Of a stretch of DNA of 64,000 nt, positions 9,201 through 16,222 are shown piece after piece. A program made the translations under genes and the position numbers. The notes below the pieces were generated by a model, which saw only the letters and a program-made list of their open reading frames with translations, was not told where the DNA came from and made no database searches. The stretch's first letter is position 1; every line of letters starts with the position of its first letter. The DNA comes from Bordetella sp. LUAb4 (lineage in GTDB: Bacteria > Pseudomonadota > Gammaproteobacteria > Burkholderiales > Burkholderiaceae_B). The DNA is taken from positions 1 through 64,000 of the forward strand of contig NZ_JAHPZX010000007.1 in assembly GCF_021325795.1 (NCBI RefSeq). The letters are read 5' to 3'.

Positions 9201-9899
9201 ACACGTCCCTAGGCCTGAGCTTTCGATCTGGCTGGGACTGCGCACCTTCTGGCCTGACTGCTCGAAACTGGCCGGGGGCAGGGCATAGTCCAACCGCATC
9301 CCAGCCGTCGCCCCCCAGATGGCCGAGGCCAATTCCCAGGCGCGCTTGGCACCTCCCGCATAGCCGTCCAGCGAAGGGTTTCGATCGTTCTGACGCAACA
9401 CTTCGGCGGATCGTTTGAGCAGCCGATCCACGGCTGGATCGTTGGGCTGGACGAACGCGGCGACCAAGTCGGGCAAATGCGAGATGCCGCCCCACTGATT
9501 GCGCGGCAGCAACTCCAACTGTATATCGCGTTGCACGAAGGCAGGGGTGGAGGCATCGGCGTCCACTTTGCGGAGTGCAAATGAGACCGTGGCTGTTTCG
9601 GCTTCGGTCAGCCGGGCCAGTAATCCACCGTCGAGGTTCACATTCAGATCGCGGATCGGATATCGGGAACCTGCCGCCAGTGCATCGATCCGCCAACGGC
9701 GCGACTTCAGGAAGGGCGGGTCGGAGGTCAGGACCAATTCGAGCTGCTCATGTGTCTGGTCGGTCTCGTTGATCAGCCACAACTCCCGGACCAACGGGAC
9801 CGCATTCTGAAAGTCCGCCAAGTTCAATTTGGCGATCAGGGTTACGTCGATCTTCAGTTCGGCAGTGATGGCTGACTCTTTCGGTTGTGTCTCGTCCAT
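3267..9899 (-). CDS. giant DUF4011-helicase-Vsr-like-DUF3320 defence protein (Hhe-like)
   Basis: About 2210 residues. In order: a beta-rich N-terminus; a transglutaminase/papain-like domain with GTCFDLALLFC (Cys near 243) and EGHAFAGVW (His near 269); DUF4011 starting KDRLLRWQRKLLDLSLRNN near 400; an SF1/Upf1-type helicase with Walker A GPPGTGKS near 717, the DEASQ box near 1563, and LNVAITRARHELR; a Vsr/MTES_1575-like nuclease domain with VECDGATYH and WSTDWW near 1900-1950; and a C-terminal DUF3320-like winged domain near 2070-2120. This architecture has been reported as a one-gene anti-phage system; the name Hhe is from memory. The ATG at 9899 has AGGGG five bases upstream; the frame stays open to an ATG at 9929 with no such site. 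Confidence 0.85.
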   Translation of the reverse strand: MDETQPKESAITAELKIDVTLIAKLNLADFQNAVPLVRELWLINETDQTHEQLELVLTSDPPFLKSRRWRIDALAAGSRYPIRDLNVNLDGGLLARLTEAETATVSFALRKVDADASTPAFVQRDIQLELLPRNQWGGISHLPDLVAAFVQPNDPAVDRLLKRSAEVLRQNDRNPSLDGYAGGAKRAWELASAIWGATAGMRLDYALPPASFEQSGQKVRSPSQIESSGLGTCFDLALLFCAALEQAGLNPLLVFTEGHAFAGVWLQPEEFSVTVVDDVTSLRKRLRLKELVVFETTLITQRPTAPFSYATERGAQQVDESQEAGFRLAVDIRRARLQRIKPLASAEAAVAKTSDTEAPPSTPAPPNIEDAPDLPDSAPANADDASQLDPKDRLLRWQRKLLDLSLRNNLLNFKGGKKVLKLEAPDPAALEDLLASGQPLKLRPRPDLMDGADPRNQAIYEARERENVRRVHALEALQKREVFVGVPETELDSRLTELFRGARTTLQEGGANTLYLALGFLSWTREDRDGQRYRAPLILVPVSLQRKSARSGFTLCLHDDEPRFNPTLIEMLRQDFELSLGALEGELPKDDTGLDVATVWKIVGHAIKDIKGWEVTEDVVLSMFSFAKYLMWKDLAERSEQLRENAVVRHLLDTPRDAYPPGAPFPQVRELDQHFDPKQVFCPLPADSSQLSAVLAASQGKDFVLIGPPGTGKSQTIANLIAQSLAQGRRVLFVSEKIAALDVVYRRLREIGLGEFCLELHSSKARKLDVLAQLQSAWSSSGQADAEQWRAEADKLKRLRDALNIYVERLHQRRRNGLSLFDAIGTVSAGHDIPTISLAWPSADQHDNAGIEQLRNAVDRLEVNAQAIGHAALVRHPLALIGQGDWSPTWQQQVISAARGVIPAAQTTIESADAFVQVVGLPSPALTLDTCEALLTLAQRLPSAAGHDWRFVLRPDARTLSKRLQDGASLVRQHKELNTQLSTPWPASVISACANGLTQLTEHRQTHAELSQPWPVRITEQLNQGLSLLSQLGEHHAALSVPYGNTIEQLDVGQLQQIWEHAEQAVWPKSWLGKRKVTAQLTTATTGASQPDVANDLRHWNAIRALHQQIQAIALGQECSDVWAGLETQEDTVRAALRWQAALPAVREGLIWEDDGFDAIANGHCGSDLQADLQRARRLRQLDQDIAAHASLETVTEGLWAGHATHIDRLRAALDFLGDWRNHPQQGALGAHTLVEEGACGPTLARDHQMLRQRADAEQGLTALDDLRESTAGLWKGLATNLDDLEHACQLREELATVLARLANTPDEISAYKAPLHALLGDANALLEPGGRLALSGAQYLEKWRQLLPQREALATTGHFAEAAQTQWQLLSLDRLIEQSESIVRAEHGLRSWCAWRHARNEALALGLGPLVQGIEQGQVGPDQARRTFETNYARWWLNVVVDHEPVIRGFVSAEHEQRIRDFRELDERFTALTRDWLRARLCADLPSHDNVSRNSEWGLLRHEMGKKRAHLPLRELMAQIPEALTKLTPCLLMSPLSIAQYLQAGANAFDLVIFDEASQIPVWDAIGAIARGRQVVMVGDPKQLPPTSFFDRAESGLDDGDVEADLESILDECIGANLPTRHLNWHYRSRHESLIAFSNHAYYDGELVTFPSPVTNDRAVSLQFVSGTYQKGGARTNPAEAKTLVADVVARLTAPGFRQSGLTIGVVTFNAEQQKLIEDLLDDARRKDPRLEPYFSEDELEPLFVKNLESVQGDERDLIYFSITYGPDPAGQLAMTFGPLTRQGGERRLNVAITRARHELRVFASFHAEQMDLARTQAIGVRDLKHFLEFAERGARALAEANRGSLGGFESPFEQAVANALVQRGWRVEPQIGASSFRIDLGIVDPDAPGRYLAGVECDGATYHRSATARDRDKLREQVLRGLGWEIVRVWSTDWWIDPHGTLDRLDARLQTVLTAQRERRVEEADREAEAQRLAQATIAQAMASETKSDEETAVPIKDAELIAREVPAAAPSPQVEEVFARQVLAAPTHADAAGTTSSVVSLYRIANPADAIAGANPDRFFDEDYNDILSVMIAHVIAHEGPVLDGLLARRIARAHGWLRTGGRIRERVFQLARTRYRTTDEEVGTFYWPEHLDPAAEPPFRGPADEDSVRAADEISLQELASLARTVIAQGTEGETVYHAMARRLGLQQLRASSRMRLQQAVHSTGH

Positions 9900-10224
9900 G
9901 GAATCCCCTGTGCTACCTCGTCGTAACATGCATTACGCACTGTTACCCATCTAGCAGGATATTAGCTCTAGTTGCCAGGCATTTCGGCAAATTGGCGCCA
10001 TGGCAACGACCTGATGAGGACGGAGTTCATCATCTCTTCGTAAGAGAGGCTGCTAGCGGTAGTCAGTCGGCTTGATGGTGGGGTCTTTTGCCTCGGCGCA
10101 TAACGCGGCGGTCACTTGTTATTCGACATAAGTGGTATATTCGCTGTTCAGTGAATATGGCTTCTATAATGAATATTGCCAGAACACTTGTTCTTCCTCT
10201 CCCCGTAAATCAGCAGGCTTATGT
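9900..10224. other. divergent intergenic region, helicase / AbiE-like pair
   Basis: No gene is supported here. The left half carries the Shine-Dalgarno sequence of the leftward helicase gene. The right half (10115-10200) is AT-rich and contains the putative promoter of the rightward toxin-antitoxin pair. Confidence 0.5.
10137..10177 (+). promoter_or_regulatory. promoter/operator of AbiE-like operon
   Basis: A perfect -10-like TATAAT lies at 10165-10170. Just upstream is an inverted repeat ATATTC (10137-10142) and GAATAT (10153-10158), with a third GAATAT copy at 10171-10176 on the other side of the -10. AbiEi antitoxins repress their own operon through repeats overlapping the promoter, so this layout fits, but a good -35 is not evident. 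Confidence 0.4.
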
Positions 10225-11307
10225 ATGGCTAGGCCGTCCGATTCCCAGCAATCCGCATTGCTCACGCACTTCCTCGATCACGTTCAGGAATTGTCGGACG
10301 TGCGTGCCCGCGTAGCAGGGCGCGCGGATACTCGGAGTGAGCATCAACTGCCGGATGCCGAGATTGAGCTGAGTATTGCCGGCAGATCCATACGGCTAGC
10401 CGTCGAGACGAAAAAGGACGCCTATCCGCGGGATGTTCGGCAAGGTCTGTGGCGCTCCTCAATGGCTGCTGACCCTGCGGCTCCTGGCGTTCAGCGCCTG
10501 TTCCTGGCTGAATCTATTTCACCGGGTGCCAAAGAGTTGCTCAGACAGGAGCGGGTAGCGTACTGCGACAGGGGCGGAAGTTTGTTCCTGTCAGTGCCGG
10601 GCGCTTATATCCACATCGACAAACCGCCACCGAAGGCGCTCGAAAAAGCGATAGGGTCCATGTTCTCGGGTAGGCGTGCCCAGGTACTGCATGCGCTCCT
10701 GATGGATCACAAGGAATGGTTCGGCGTTGTTGCGATGGCGAATCGAGCCCAGGTGGCCGCCTCGACCGTGTCGGATGTGCTGGCAGGGCTGGAGCGATTC
10801 GACTGGCTGGAGAGTCGGGGGAAGGGGCCTGGAAAGGAACGGCTTCTGCGTGAACCTGGCGCTTTGTTGGATGAGTGGGCGAGACAGATCTCCATCGAGC
10901 GCGCGCCAGCAGTGCACAGGTACTACGTACCTGGGCACAATGCTGGTGCCTTGGCAGATCGGCTTGATGAGGTCTGCAAGGCGTATCAAATCTCCTACGC
11001 CCTCAGTTCCGAAGCGGCGGCACAACGTTACGCGCCGTTTTTGTCGAACGTGTCGCAGGTGCGCACTAGGCTACTGCCCGGTAATGACACCGACGACGCT
11101 CTCACGGAACTCGGTGCGCGCAATGTCCACGAAGGAGCGAACCTCGTGGTTATCGATACGAAATCGGCAGGGGAACTGCTGTTCCGCCAGCAGATCGACG
11201 GCGTCTGGTTGGCGAGTCCGATTCAGGTCTATCTTGACCTGCTGCGAGGTGAAGGTCGTGCCAAGGAAATGGCCGAACATTTACGTCGCGAAAGGATTGG
11301 ATATTAA
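10225..11307 (+). CDS. AbiEi-like type IV antitoxin with nuclease-like N-terminal domain
   Basis: A 360-residue protein from ATG 10225, which has AGCAGG seven bases upstream; the frame is open further left, but that extension looks non-native. Residues about 30-140 contain VETKKDAYPRDVRQ and CDRGGSLFLSVPG, resembling a PD-(D/E)XK-like fold with an ExK pair. Residues about 150-230 form a winged helix (RRAQVLHALL, then AASTVSDVLAGLERFDWL), the usual AbiEi DNA-binding part. It is the first gene of a TAATG-overlapped pair with a nucleotidyltransferase. Predicted role: autorepressor and antagonist of the downstream toxin. Whether the nuclease-like domain cuts DNA or is a structural relic is unknown. 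Confidence 0.7.
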   Translation: MARPSDSQQSALLTHFLDHVQELSDVRARVAGRADTRSEHQLPDAEIELSIAGRSIRLAVETKKDAYPRDVRQGLWRSSMAADPAAPGVQRLFLAESISPGAKELLRQERVAYCDRGGSLFLSVPGAYIHIDKPPPKALEKAIGSMFSGRRAQVLHALLMDHKEWFGVVAMANRAQVAASTVSDVLAGLERFDWLESRGKGPGKERLLREPGALLDEWARQISIERAPAVHRYYVPGHNAGALADRLDEVCKAYQISYALSSEAAAQRYAPFLSNVSQVRTRLLPGNDTDDALTELGARNVHEGANLVVIDTKSAGELLFRQQIDGVWLASPIQVYLDLLRGEGRAKEMAEHLRRERIGY

Positions 11308-12203
11308 TGCGCAAGCCTTCAACACTCGATGGCTACAGTGATCAGTGCACGTTAGATTGTGAACGCGTTCTCGTGACGTTGTTTCGGGGATTGGGGCCGT
11401 GGAAGGAGTCGGTCTACCTTGTCGGCGGCCTCACTCCGAGATACCTCGTCGCCGCCAGGCCGCCCATGGTGCCTGCGCACGCGGGCACCATGGATATAGA
11501 TGTCGTCATCAATCTTCAGATCCTCGTGGACACAGACGCGTATCACACGCTGGAAGACAACCTGAAAAGAATGGGCTTCGAGCGTGCGGAGAATGACAAG
11601 AAGCAGAAGCTGTCATGGCGTTGGCAGACGCGCATGGAACATGGCGCTTTGATGGTGCTGGAATTGCTCACGGATGCTACCGAAATCGTGGGCGGAAAAG
11701 TCCAACCATTGCCTACGGATGGGACTATTTCGGCAATTAACATTCCGCACTCTTCGATCGTGTTCGATTTGCATCAGACTGCGGAGATACGAGCGGAGTT
11801 GCTAGGCGGGAACGGCATAGCAATCGAGACAATCAAGCACGCGAATCTTGTCAGTTTTACCTGCCTGAAGTCGTTGGCATACGACCAACGATTCGAGCGG
11901 AAGGACGCGCACGATCTCATTTATTGCATTGAGCATGCTCCCGAGGGTATGGACTCGGTGGCAGCAACCTTTCGGCAGGAACGGCATGGACAGCATGGTG
12001 CCGTTATTGAAGCGTCACTTTCAATTCTGCGGCGTCGCTTCGCTGCGGATGACGGCGTTGAGGGTTTCAGGAAAGATGGCCCTGTTGCGGTCGCCAGGTT
12101 CGAGGTTGGAGAGGGCAACGATCCAGAGCTGCGAGAAGCAAGGATCTTGCGTCAGCGGCAAGCGAGCGATGTCATAGAACAACTGCTTACGCGCATCGGC
12201 TGA
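11307..12203 (+). CDS. AbiEii-like nucleotidyltransferase (toxin)
   Basis: A 298-residue protein. Near residues 40-70 it shows VYLVGGLTPRYL followed by TMDIDVVINL, the glycine turn and DxD metal pair of the Pol-beta-like nucleotidyltransferase fold used by AbiEii/MenT toxins. A Lys and Asp pair in RFERKDAHDLIY near 195 matches the further conserved helix of that group. The start codon shares one base with the upstream stop (TAATG, 11305-11309), which implies coupling. AbiEii-type toxins modify tRNA or GTP to block growth during phage infection; the target here is unknown. Confidence 0.7.
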   Translation: MRKPSTLDGYSDQCTLDCERVLVTLFRGLGPWKESVYLVGGLTPRYLVAARPPMVPAHAGTMDIDVVINLQILVDTDAYHTLEDNLKRMGFERAENDKKQKLSWRWQTRMEHGALMVLELLTDATEIVGGKVQPLPTDGTISAINIPHSSIVFDLHQTAEIRAELLGGNGIAIETIKHANLVSFTCLKSLAYDQRFERKDAHDLIYCIEHAPEGMDSVAATFRQERHGQHGAVIEASLSILRRRFAADDGVEGFRKDGPVAVARFEVGEGNDPELREARILRQRQASDVIEQLLTRIG

Positions 12204-12352
12204 ATTGCGCGACGGTTGAAGTCTTCAAACCAGTGGCACGCATCGACTCGCCGTGGCGGGGCGTCTTGGGAATACGGGCGCTCGCGCTATCCAAGTATCG
12301 GTTGAAGCATTGACCGTCTGGCGCCGGTCGCATCCGATTCGCCGGCTTTCCA

Positions 12353-13000
12353 TCAAGCCCGCGGCTGTCCATCCTGACGAAGCGCCTGCAAGTACGCGCA
12401 GAGCATATCGGCTATGCCATCGGCATAAATTTTGATTTCCGCCTTGGTCCGCCGGGTTTGGGAAAAGCTGCTGCCGACGGCGCTGAGCGTCGTGAAAATA
12501 AGATCGCCCGCCAGCTCGCGCGATGCAGCAGACACCTTCGGCAAGGTTTCCACCATGAAAGCATCGATCATCTGATCGCCTTCAGCCCGCGCTTGGCGCG
12601 CCTCGGGACTGTTGCGATAGAGCGGAGCCGCGTCATTGAGCGCACCGCGAACCTCGGCTTCTTCGCACTCGGAGCGAAGGAATGCATGTACAAGGGTACG
12701 CAATCGCTCCAAGGGAGGCGTACCGGCGTCTTCGAGGATGCTTCGCAGCATCCTGGTCGTCTGCATCCACTCATCGACCTGAAGGCGGAACAGGATCGAC
12801 GCTTTGTTGGGGAAATATTGATAGATCGACCCGACGCTGACGCCGGCCTTATCGGCGACGCGCGCCGTGGTGAACCGGGTGGCGCCTTCCTTAACCAGAA
12901 CCTGGACGGCCGCTTCCAGGATGGCAGCGACCAGTTCGGTCGAACGTGCCTGTTGGGGTTGCTTGCGCGAGGTGATTTGAAGGCGGCGGCGAGTGGTCAT
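12353..13000 (-). CDS. TetR-family transcriptional regulator
   Basis: A 215-residue TetR protein. The N-terminal DNA-binding domain is clear (residues about 18-65: ILEAAVQVLVKEGATRFTT, then VADKAGVSVGSIYQYFPNK), followed by an all-helical ligand-binding region. It is transcribed away from the methyltransferase gene at 13536. An 8-8-8 palindrome 57-80 bases upstream of its start is the likely operator. The ligand cannot be told from sequence. Confidence 0.9.
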   Translation of the reverse strand: MTTRRRLQITSRKQPQQARSTELVAAILEAAVQVLVKEGATRFTTARVADKAGVSVGSIYQYFPNKASILFRLQVDEWMQTTRMLRSILEDAGTPPLERLRTLVHAFLRSECEEAEVRGALNDAAPLYRNSPEARQARAEGDQMIDAFMVETLPKVSAASRELAGDLIFTTLSAVGSSFSQTRRTKAEIKIYADGIADMLCAYLQALRQDGQPRA

Positions 13001-13535
13001 GGCGGTATGGCGGTGCAGGTCTCAAGGCACGTAATCCAGCCTTCGAAGGCATCCCGATATGCGACGGAACAATCGCATATTAGCGCGGTGTCGGCTAGCG
13101 GCTCAATCCTGAGCGATGGCCTGAGTGGGGGCTGGAGCCACGACCGCGAGATTTCGCGGGCGCGTCACCGGCGGCATCAACGGTCGCACATTGGCTGTCA
13201 TGCCGATATCTGGCCGGGGTGGGGCCTGTCACGGCTGGGTCTTCGGATGAACGTTCCGGATCACAGCAATGCAGTCGATTTTCCTGACGGAAAACCTGAC
13301 GCTTCTGCACACATCCCGACTTCGCCGCTCTGGCCGAATCGGTTAAATCGCCTTGTTTTCCAGGGATTTCCGGCAATTCTCAGTTCACCTCGGGCCGCCC
13401 CAAAACGCGAACTCCAATGCGAATTTTCAGTGCGACGGATTAACCATATTATTTCGTAAATGCGAATATTTAATCGCGTTTATAGGCGCTCAGCTGCAGG
13501 GCGCTTCACTTTCCAACCGTCGACTGGACAATTCC
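13001..13535. other. intergenic region between tetR-like and methyltransferase genes
   Basis: About 535 bases with no supported gene. It contains the palindrome at 13057-13080 and, near the right end (13438-13480), an AT-rich tract that could hold the methyltransferase promoter. Several frames stay open across it, but none has a recognisable domain or ribosome-binding site. Confidence 0.4.
13057..13080. promoter_or_regulatory. palindromic operator, probable TetR site
   Basis: A perfect inverted repeat ATATGCGA (13057-13064) and TCGCATAT (13073-13080), separated by 8 bases, lies 57 bases upstream of the TetR start. Its size and position match TetR autoregulatory operators; binding is inferred. 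Confidence 0.6.
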
Positions 13536-14195
13536 ATGACTTCCACTCTCACCAACGCACCACTGGCGCTCTTGCTGGATCGCCTGTTCGAGCAGGCCGA
13601 TCAGGCCACCAGCCCGGCAATGGCCGGCATTTCTCGCGAAGAACGCGAGCGCCTGATGCTCAGCAAGACCGAATACCTCGACTTCTATGGCCGCGCCAAG
13701 GACCTGTGGCTACCGGTTGCGCGCGAGACCGGCGTACTGCTGTACCAACTGGCACGCAGCACGAACGCGCGCAACATCATCGAATTCGGTACCTCGTTCG
13801 GAATCTCTACCTTGTATTTGGCGGCGGCGCTGCGCGACAACGGTGGTGGCCGCCTGATCGGCAGCGAGTTCGAACCGTCGAAAGTCGCCAAGGCCCGCGA
13901 GCATCTGGCCGAAGGGGGCGTGCAGGATTTGGTCGAAATCCGCGAAGGCGACGCCCTGAAAACCCTGGCCGCCGACCTTCCCGAGTCAATCGACCTGCTG
14001 CTGCTCGATGGCGCCAAGTCGATCTATTGCGAAGTTCTCGATCTGGTCGAGAGCCGTCTGCGGCCCGGCGCACTGATAGTCGCCGACAACGCCGACTACA
14101 GCCCGGAATATCTCGCGCGCGTGCGCTCCCCGGACATGGGCTACCTGTCGGTGCCGTTCGGCGAGGACGTGGAACTATCGATTCGATTGGCCTGA
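13536..14195 (+). CDS. SAM-dependent O-methyltransferase (class I, COMT-like)
   Basis: A 219-residue protein from ATG 13536. Motif I is IIEFGTSFGISTLYLAAAL near residues 77-95, followed by an acidic GSEFEP, the motif IREGDA, and DLLLLDGAK, where the metal- or substrate-proximal Asp of O-methyltransferases sits; VADNADY is near residue 190. This matches small O-methyltransferases (PF01596/PF13578-like) that act on catechols or related small molecules. It is divergent from the TetR gene across a long spacer with a palindrome, so it is probably the regulated target. The frame is open upstream, but that part lacks family similarity. Confidence 0.75.
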   Translation: MTSTLTNAPLALLLDRLFEQADQATSPAMAGISREERERLMLSKTEYLDFYGRAKDLWLPVARETGVLLYQLARSTNARNIIEFGTSFGISTLYLAAALRDNGGGRLIGSEFEPSKVAKAREHLAEGGVQDLVEIREGDALKTLAADLPESIDLLLLDGAKSIYCEVLDLVESRLRPGALIVADNADYSPEYLARVRSPDMGYLSVPFGEDVELSIRLA

Positions 14196-14368
14196 ATCAA
14201 CATCCAAACAACTGTCGATACCGCGTTGTACGCGTGACGTGATGCCTGCCCGCCTCCGGGCACGAGAGCGCGTCAGTGGAGCGGTCTCGTCCGCATGTTC
14301 GTGGATTAGTAGCCGTTCTGCCAAAAGATGCGCATCGCCTGCTCAACCGCCTTGATTCGGAGTCAGGG

Positions 14369-16222
14369 TCAAACCGGCTCCGCTCCAACCAGCACGGGAA
14401 TTTCTGATAGTTCCCTTTCGAGCTCGACGACGGCCTTGGGCACCCACACGCCCACCGTGAATCTCCCGCCCACTTGCAGCCGCAATTGCGCTCTTCGACC
14501 TCGGAAGGCGACCTTCAGCATCGCTGGCGAGAAGGTCGGATGAAGAATGAACCAGACGAAATCGCCGAGCGCTATATTCTCCGAACGATCGGCTTCTACC
14601 GTAAGCAGGACATTCGTCAGGTGCCTGCCCCTGGCATTTTCAAAAGAGGCTGTTAAATGAAAGCCGCCACGGCTCGCCTCTCCGCCGAACCGTCCTTTGT
14701 TGGGATCGTCGTCGGGCCCTGGAGGGCGTTCGTGGGCGGGCAACATTGCGTATTCATATTCTGTCGGGTCCGTCGACCGCTCGGCGGCGAAAGATTGGGA
14801 CGCGGTCGGGTCTTCGCCGATGAAGGTGATTTGTCTCGCGCTTATCTGCCCGTCAAATATGACGAGCGTATCTTGTGGGCGCAACTTCCCGGAGGGGCGC
14901 CGATGAGGCACGAGTACCTGGCGTTCCTGCAGCGCTGCCTGATCGCGCGCAAGCCATGTGAACGTCGGGCCGGCCCCGCGTTGTAGAGGAAGCTCGCGAT
15001 ACCAGCGGTCGTAGAGCCGGCGGAACCTTGTCAAGGCGGTGGACTCTTCATCGGGCCGAGTCATTTTCAGGTAATCGGATATTCCCGCCGCCATCTCCGC
15101 GAAAAGCTGGTTCGTGTAGCGGAAGTAGGGGGATCCCGTTCCCTGCGCCTCCGCCAGAAAGCCAATCGCCTTTGATACGGCTTCGTACTGCGTTTCGGCT
15201 GAGTCGTCGCCCGCCAAGGCTAGCGTCTGGCTTGCTCGGATAACGTGGGCGTCGAACGCCCAGCCGGCGCGCTCGGTAAGCGCTTGCGCCCAGGCCGGAT
15301 CGATGTGCCGGAATATCTCCGGAAAGCGGATCGCCAGCAGCCCGACGAGAATGGCGCCCCAGGGATCGGCATCTTTATCGAGCAGTGCGAGGGGATTGTT
15401 TGTGCCAAGCACATCGTTGCGAACGGCGGTGGCCTCGGCAGAGGTTCCGGCATCCAATGTCCTCAGTAGTGCTCGCAGTTTCGAATCGATCGGCACGACG
15501 CGCAGTTGGAGATCCGCAGGCTCAAAAGGCGGAGCAACCAATGTGATCCGAGTCCCGCCGCGATAGAGTGGGAGCAGGCATCTTTCGATGCGCCTCCGCT
15601 CGATCGAGATGGATAGCCTGACGCGATTACCGGCCCACGGATCGAGGTGTTGAGGTTCCGGGATTTCGATTTCCAGTCGTCCGTAAAACAATTCCATGCG
15701 CGATTGGCCGCGAAATATGCCAAAAGACTCACGTTCGTTCTTTTCTTCCGACAAGCCGATCGATACGCGCCTTTTCTCCTGAGGCCGGATGCCCTCGATG
15801 GGCTGCTGGAGCCATGGATCGCCAAGGCCCTCGCCAGGAGTCTCGGGGATCGCCTCACTTAGAAGAATCGCATCCTGGTTCTCCAGAATATCGTCGCTCA
15901 ACGAAGAGGGTACCTCCGAGAGCGCTTGCTGATTGCTCGAATCGAAGAAGCTCGTATTGCTGCCAGAGGAAGAGAGCGATGAAAACGTAGGCAAAACGAC
16001 CGTATTGGCCTGTCCGTTCTCGATCTTGAACACGACGGATTGTGGCGCGACACCGGTAGGGGCGATTTCAGCCGAATATATGCCTGGCTTGAGATCGTCC
16101 TGTTGGAAGCTGCGGTTGTCGGGCGTGGCGATCCAATTGGCGATAGTCTCGCCTTCGCCCGTGATCCGGACGGTTCCGACCGACAAATCACCTGGTGCTT
16201 CGAAGTGCAGGCTGGTTTTCAT
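14369..16222 (-). CDS. pYEATS-domain protein, third gene of hydrolase-caspase operon
   Basis: A 617-residue protein. Residues 1-75 look like an immunoglobulin/prealbumin-type beta sandwich (ending FKIENGQANTVVLP). A Ser-rich linker follows, then a unique middle region (about 150-420) with beta strands first and helices later (DPWGAILVGLLAIRFPEIF). The C-terminal 90 residues, with VWFILHPTFSP near 560 and GGRFTVGVWV, match the prokaryotic YEATS (pYEATS) domain found in conflict systems. ATG 16222 overlaps the caspase stop by four bases (ATGA); an in-frame ATG at 16237 is less likely. Likely role: sensor or adaptor partner, perhaps the caspase substrate; this is inference. Confidence 0.65.
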   Translation of the reverse strand: MKTSLHFEAPGDLSVGTVRITGEGETIANWIATPDNRSFQQDDLKPGIYSAEIAPTGVAPQSVVFKIENGQANTVVLPTFSSLSSSGSNTSFFDSSNQQALSEVPSSLSDDILENQDAILLSEAIPETPGEGLGDPWLQQPIEGIRPQEKRRVSIGLSEEKNERESFGIFRGQSRMELFYGRLEIEIPEPQHLDPWAGNRVRLSISIERRRIERCLLPLYRGGTRITLVAPPFEPADLQLRVVPIDSKLRALLRTLDAGTSAEATAVRNDVLGTNNPLALLDKDADPWGAILVGLLAIRFPEIFRHIDPAWAQALTERAGWAFDAHVIRASQTLALAGDDSAETQYEAVSKAIGFLAEAQGTGSPYFRYTNQLFAEMAAGISDYLKMTRPDEESTALTRFRRLYDRWYRELPLQRGAGPTFTWLARDQAALQERQVLVPHRRPSGKLRPQDTLVIFDGQISARQITFIGEDPTASQSFAAERSTDPTEYEYAMLPAHERPPGPDDDPNKGRFGGEASRGGFHLTASFENARGRHLTNVLLTVEADRSENIALGDFVWFILHPTFSPAMLKVAFRGRRAQLRLQVGGRFTVGVWVPKAVVELERELSEIPVLVGAEPV

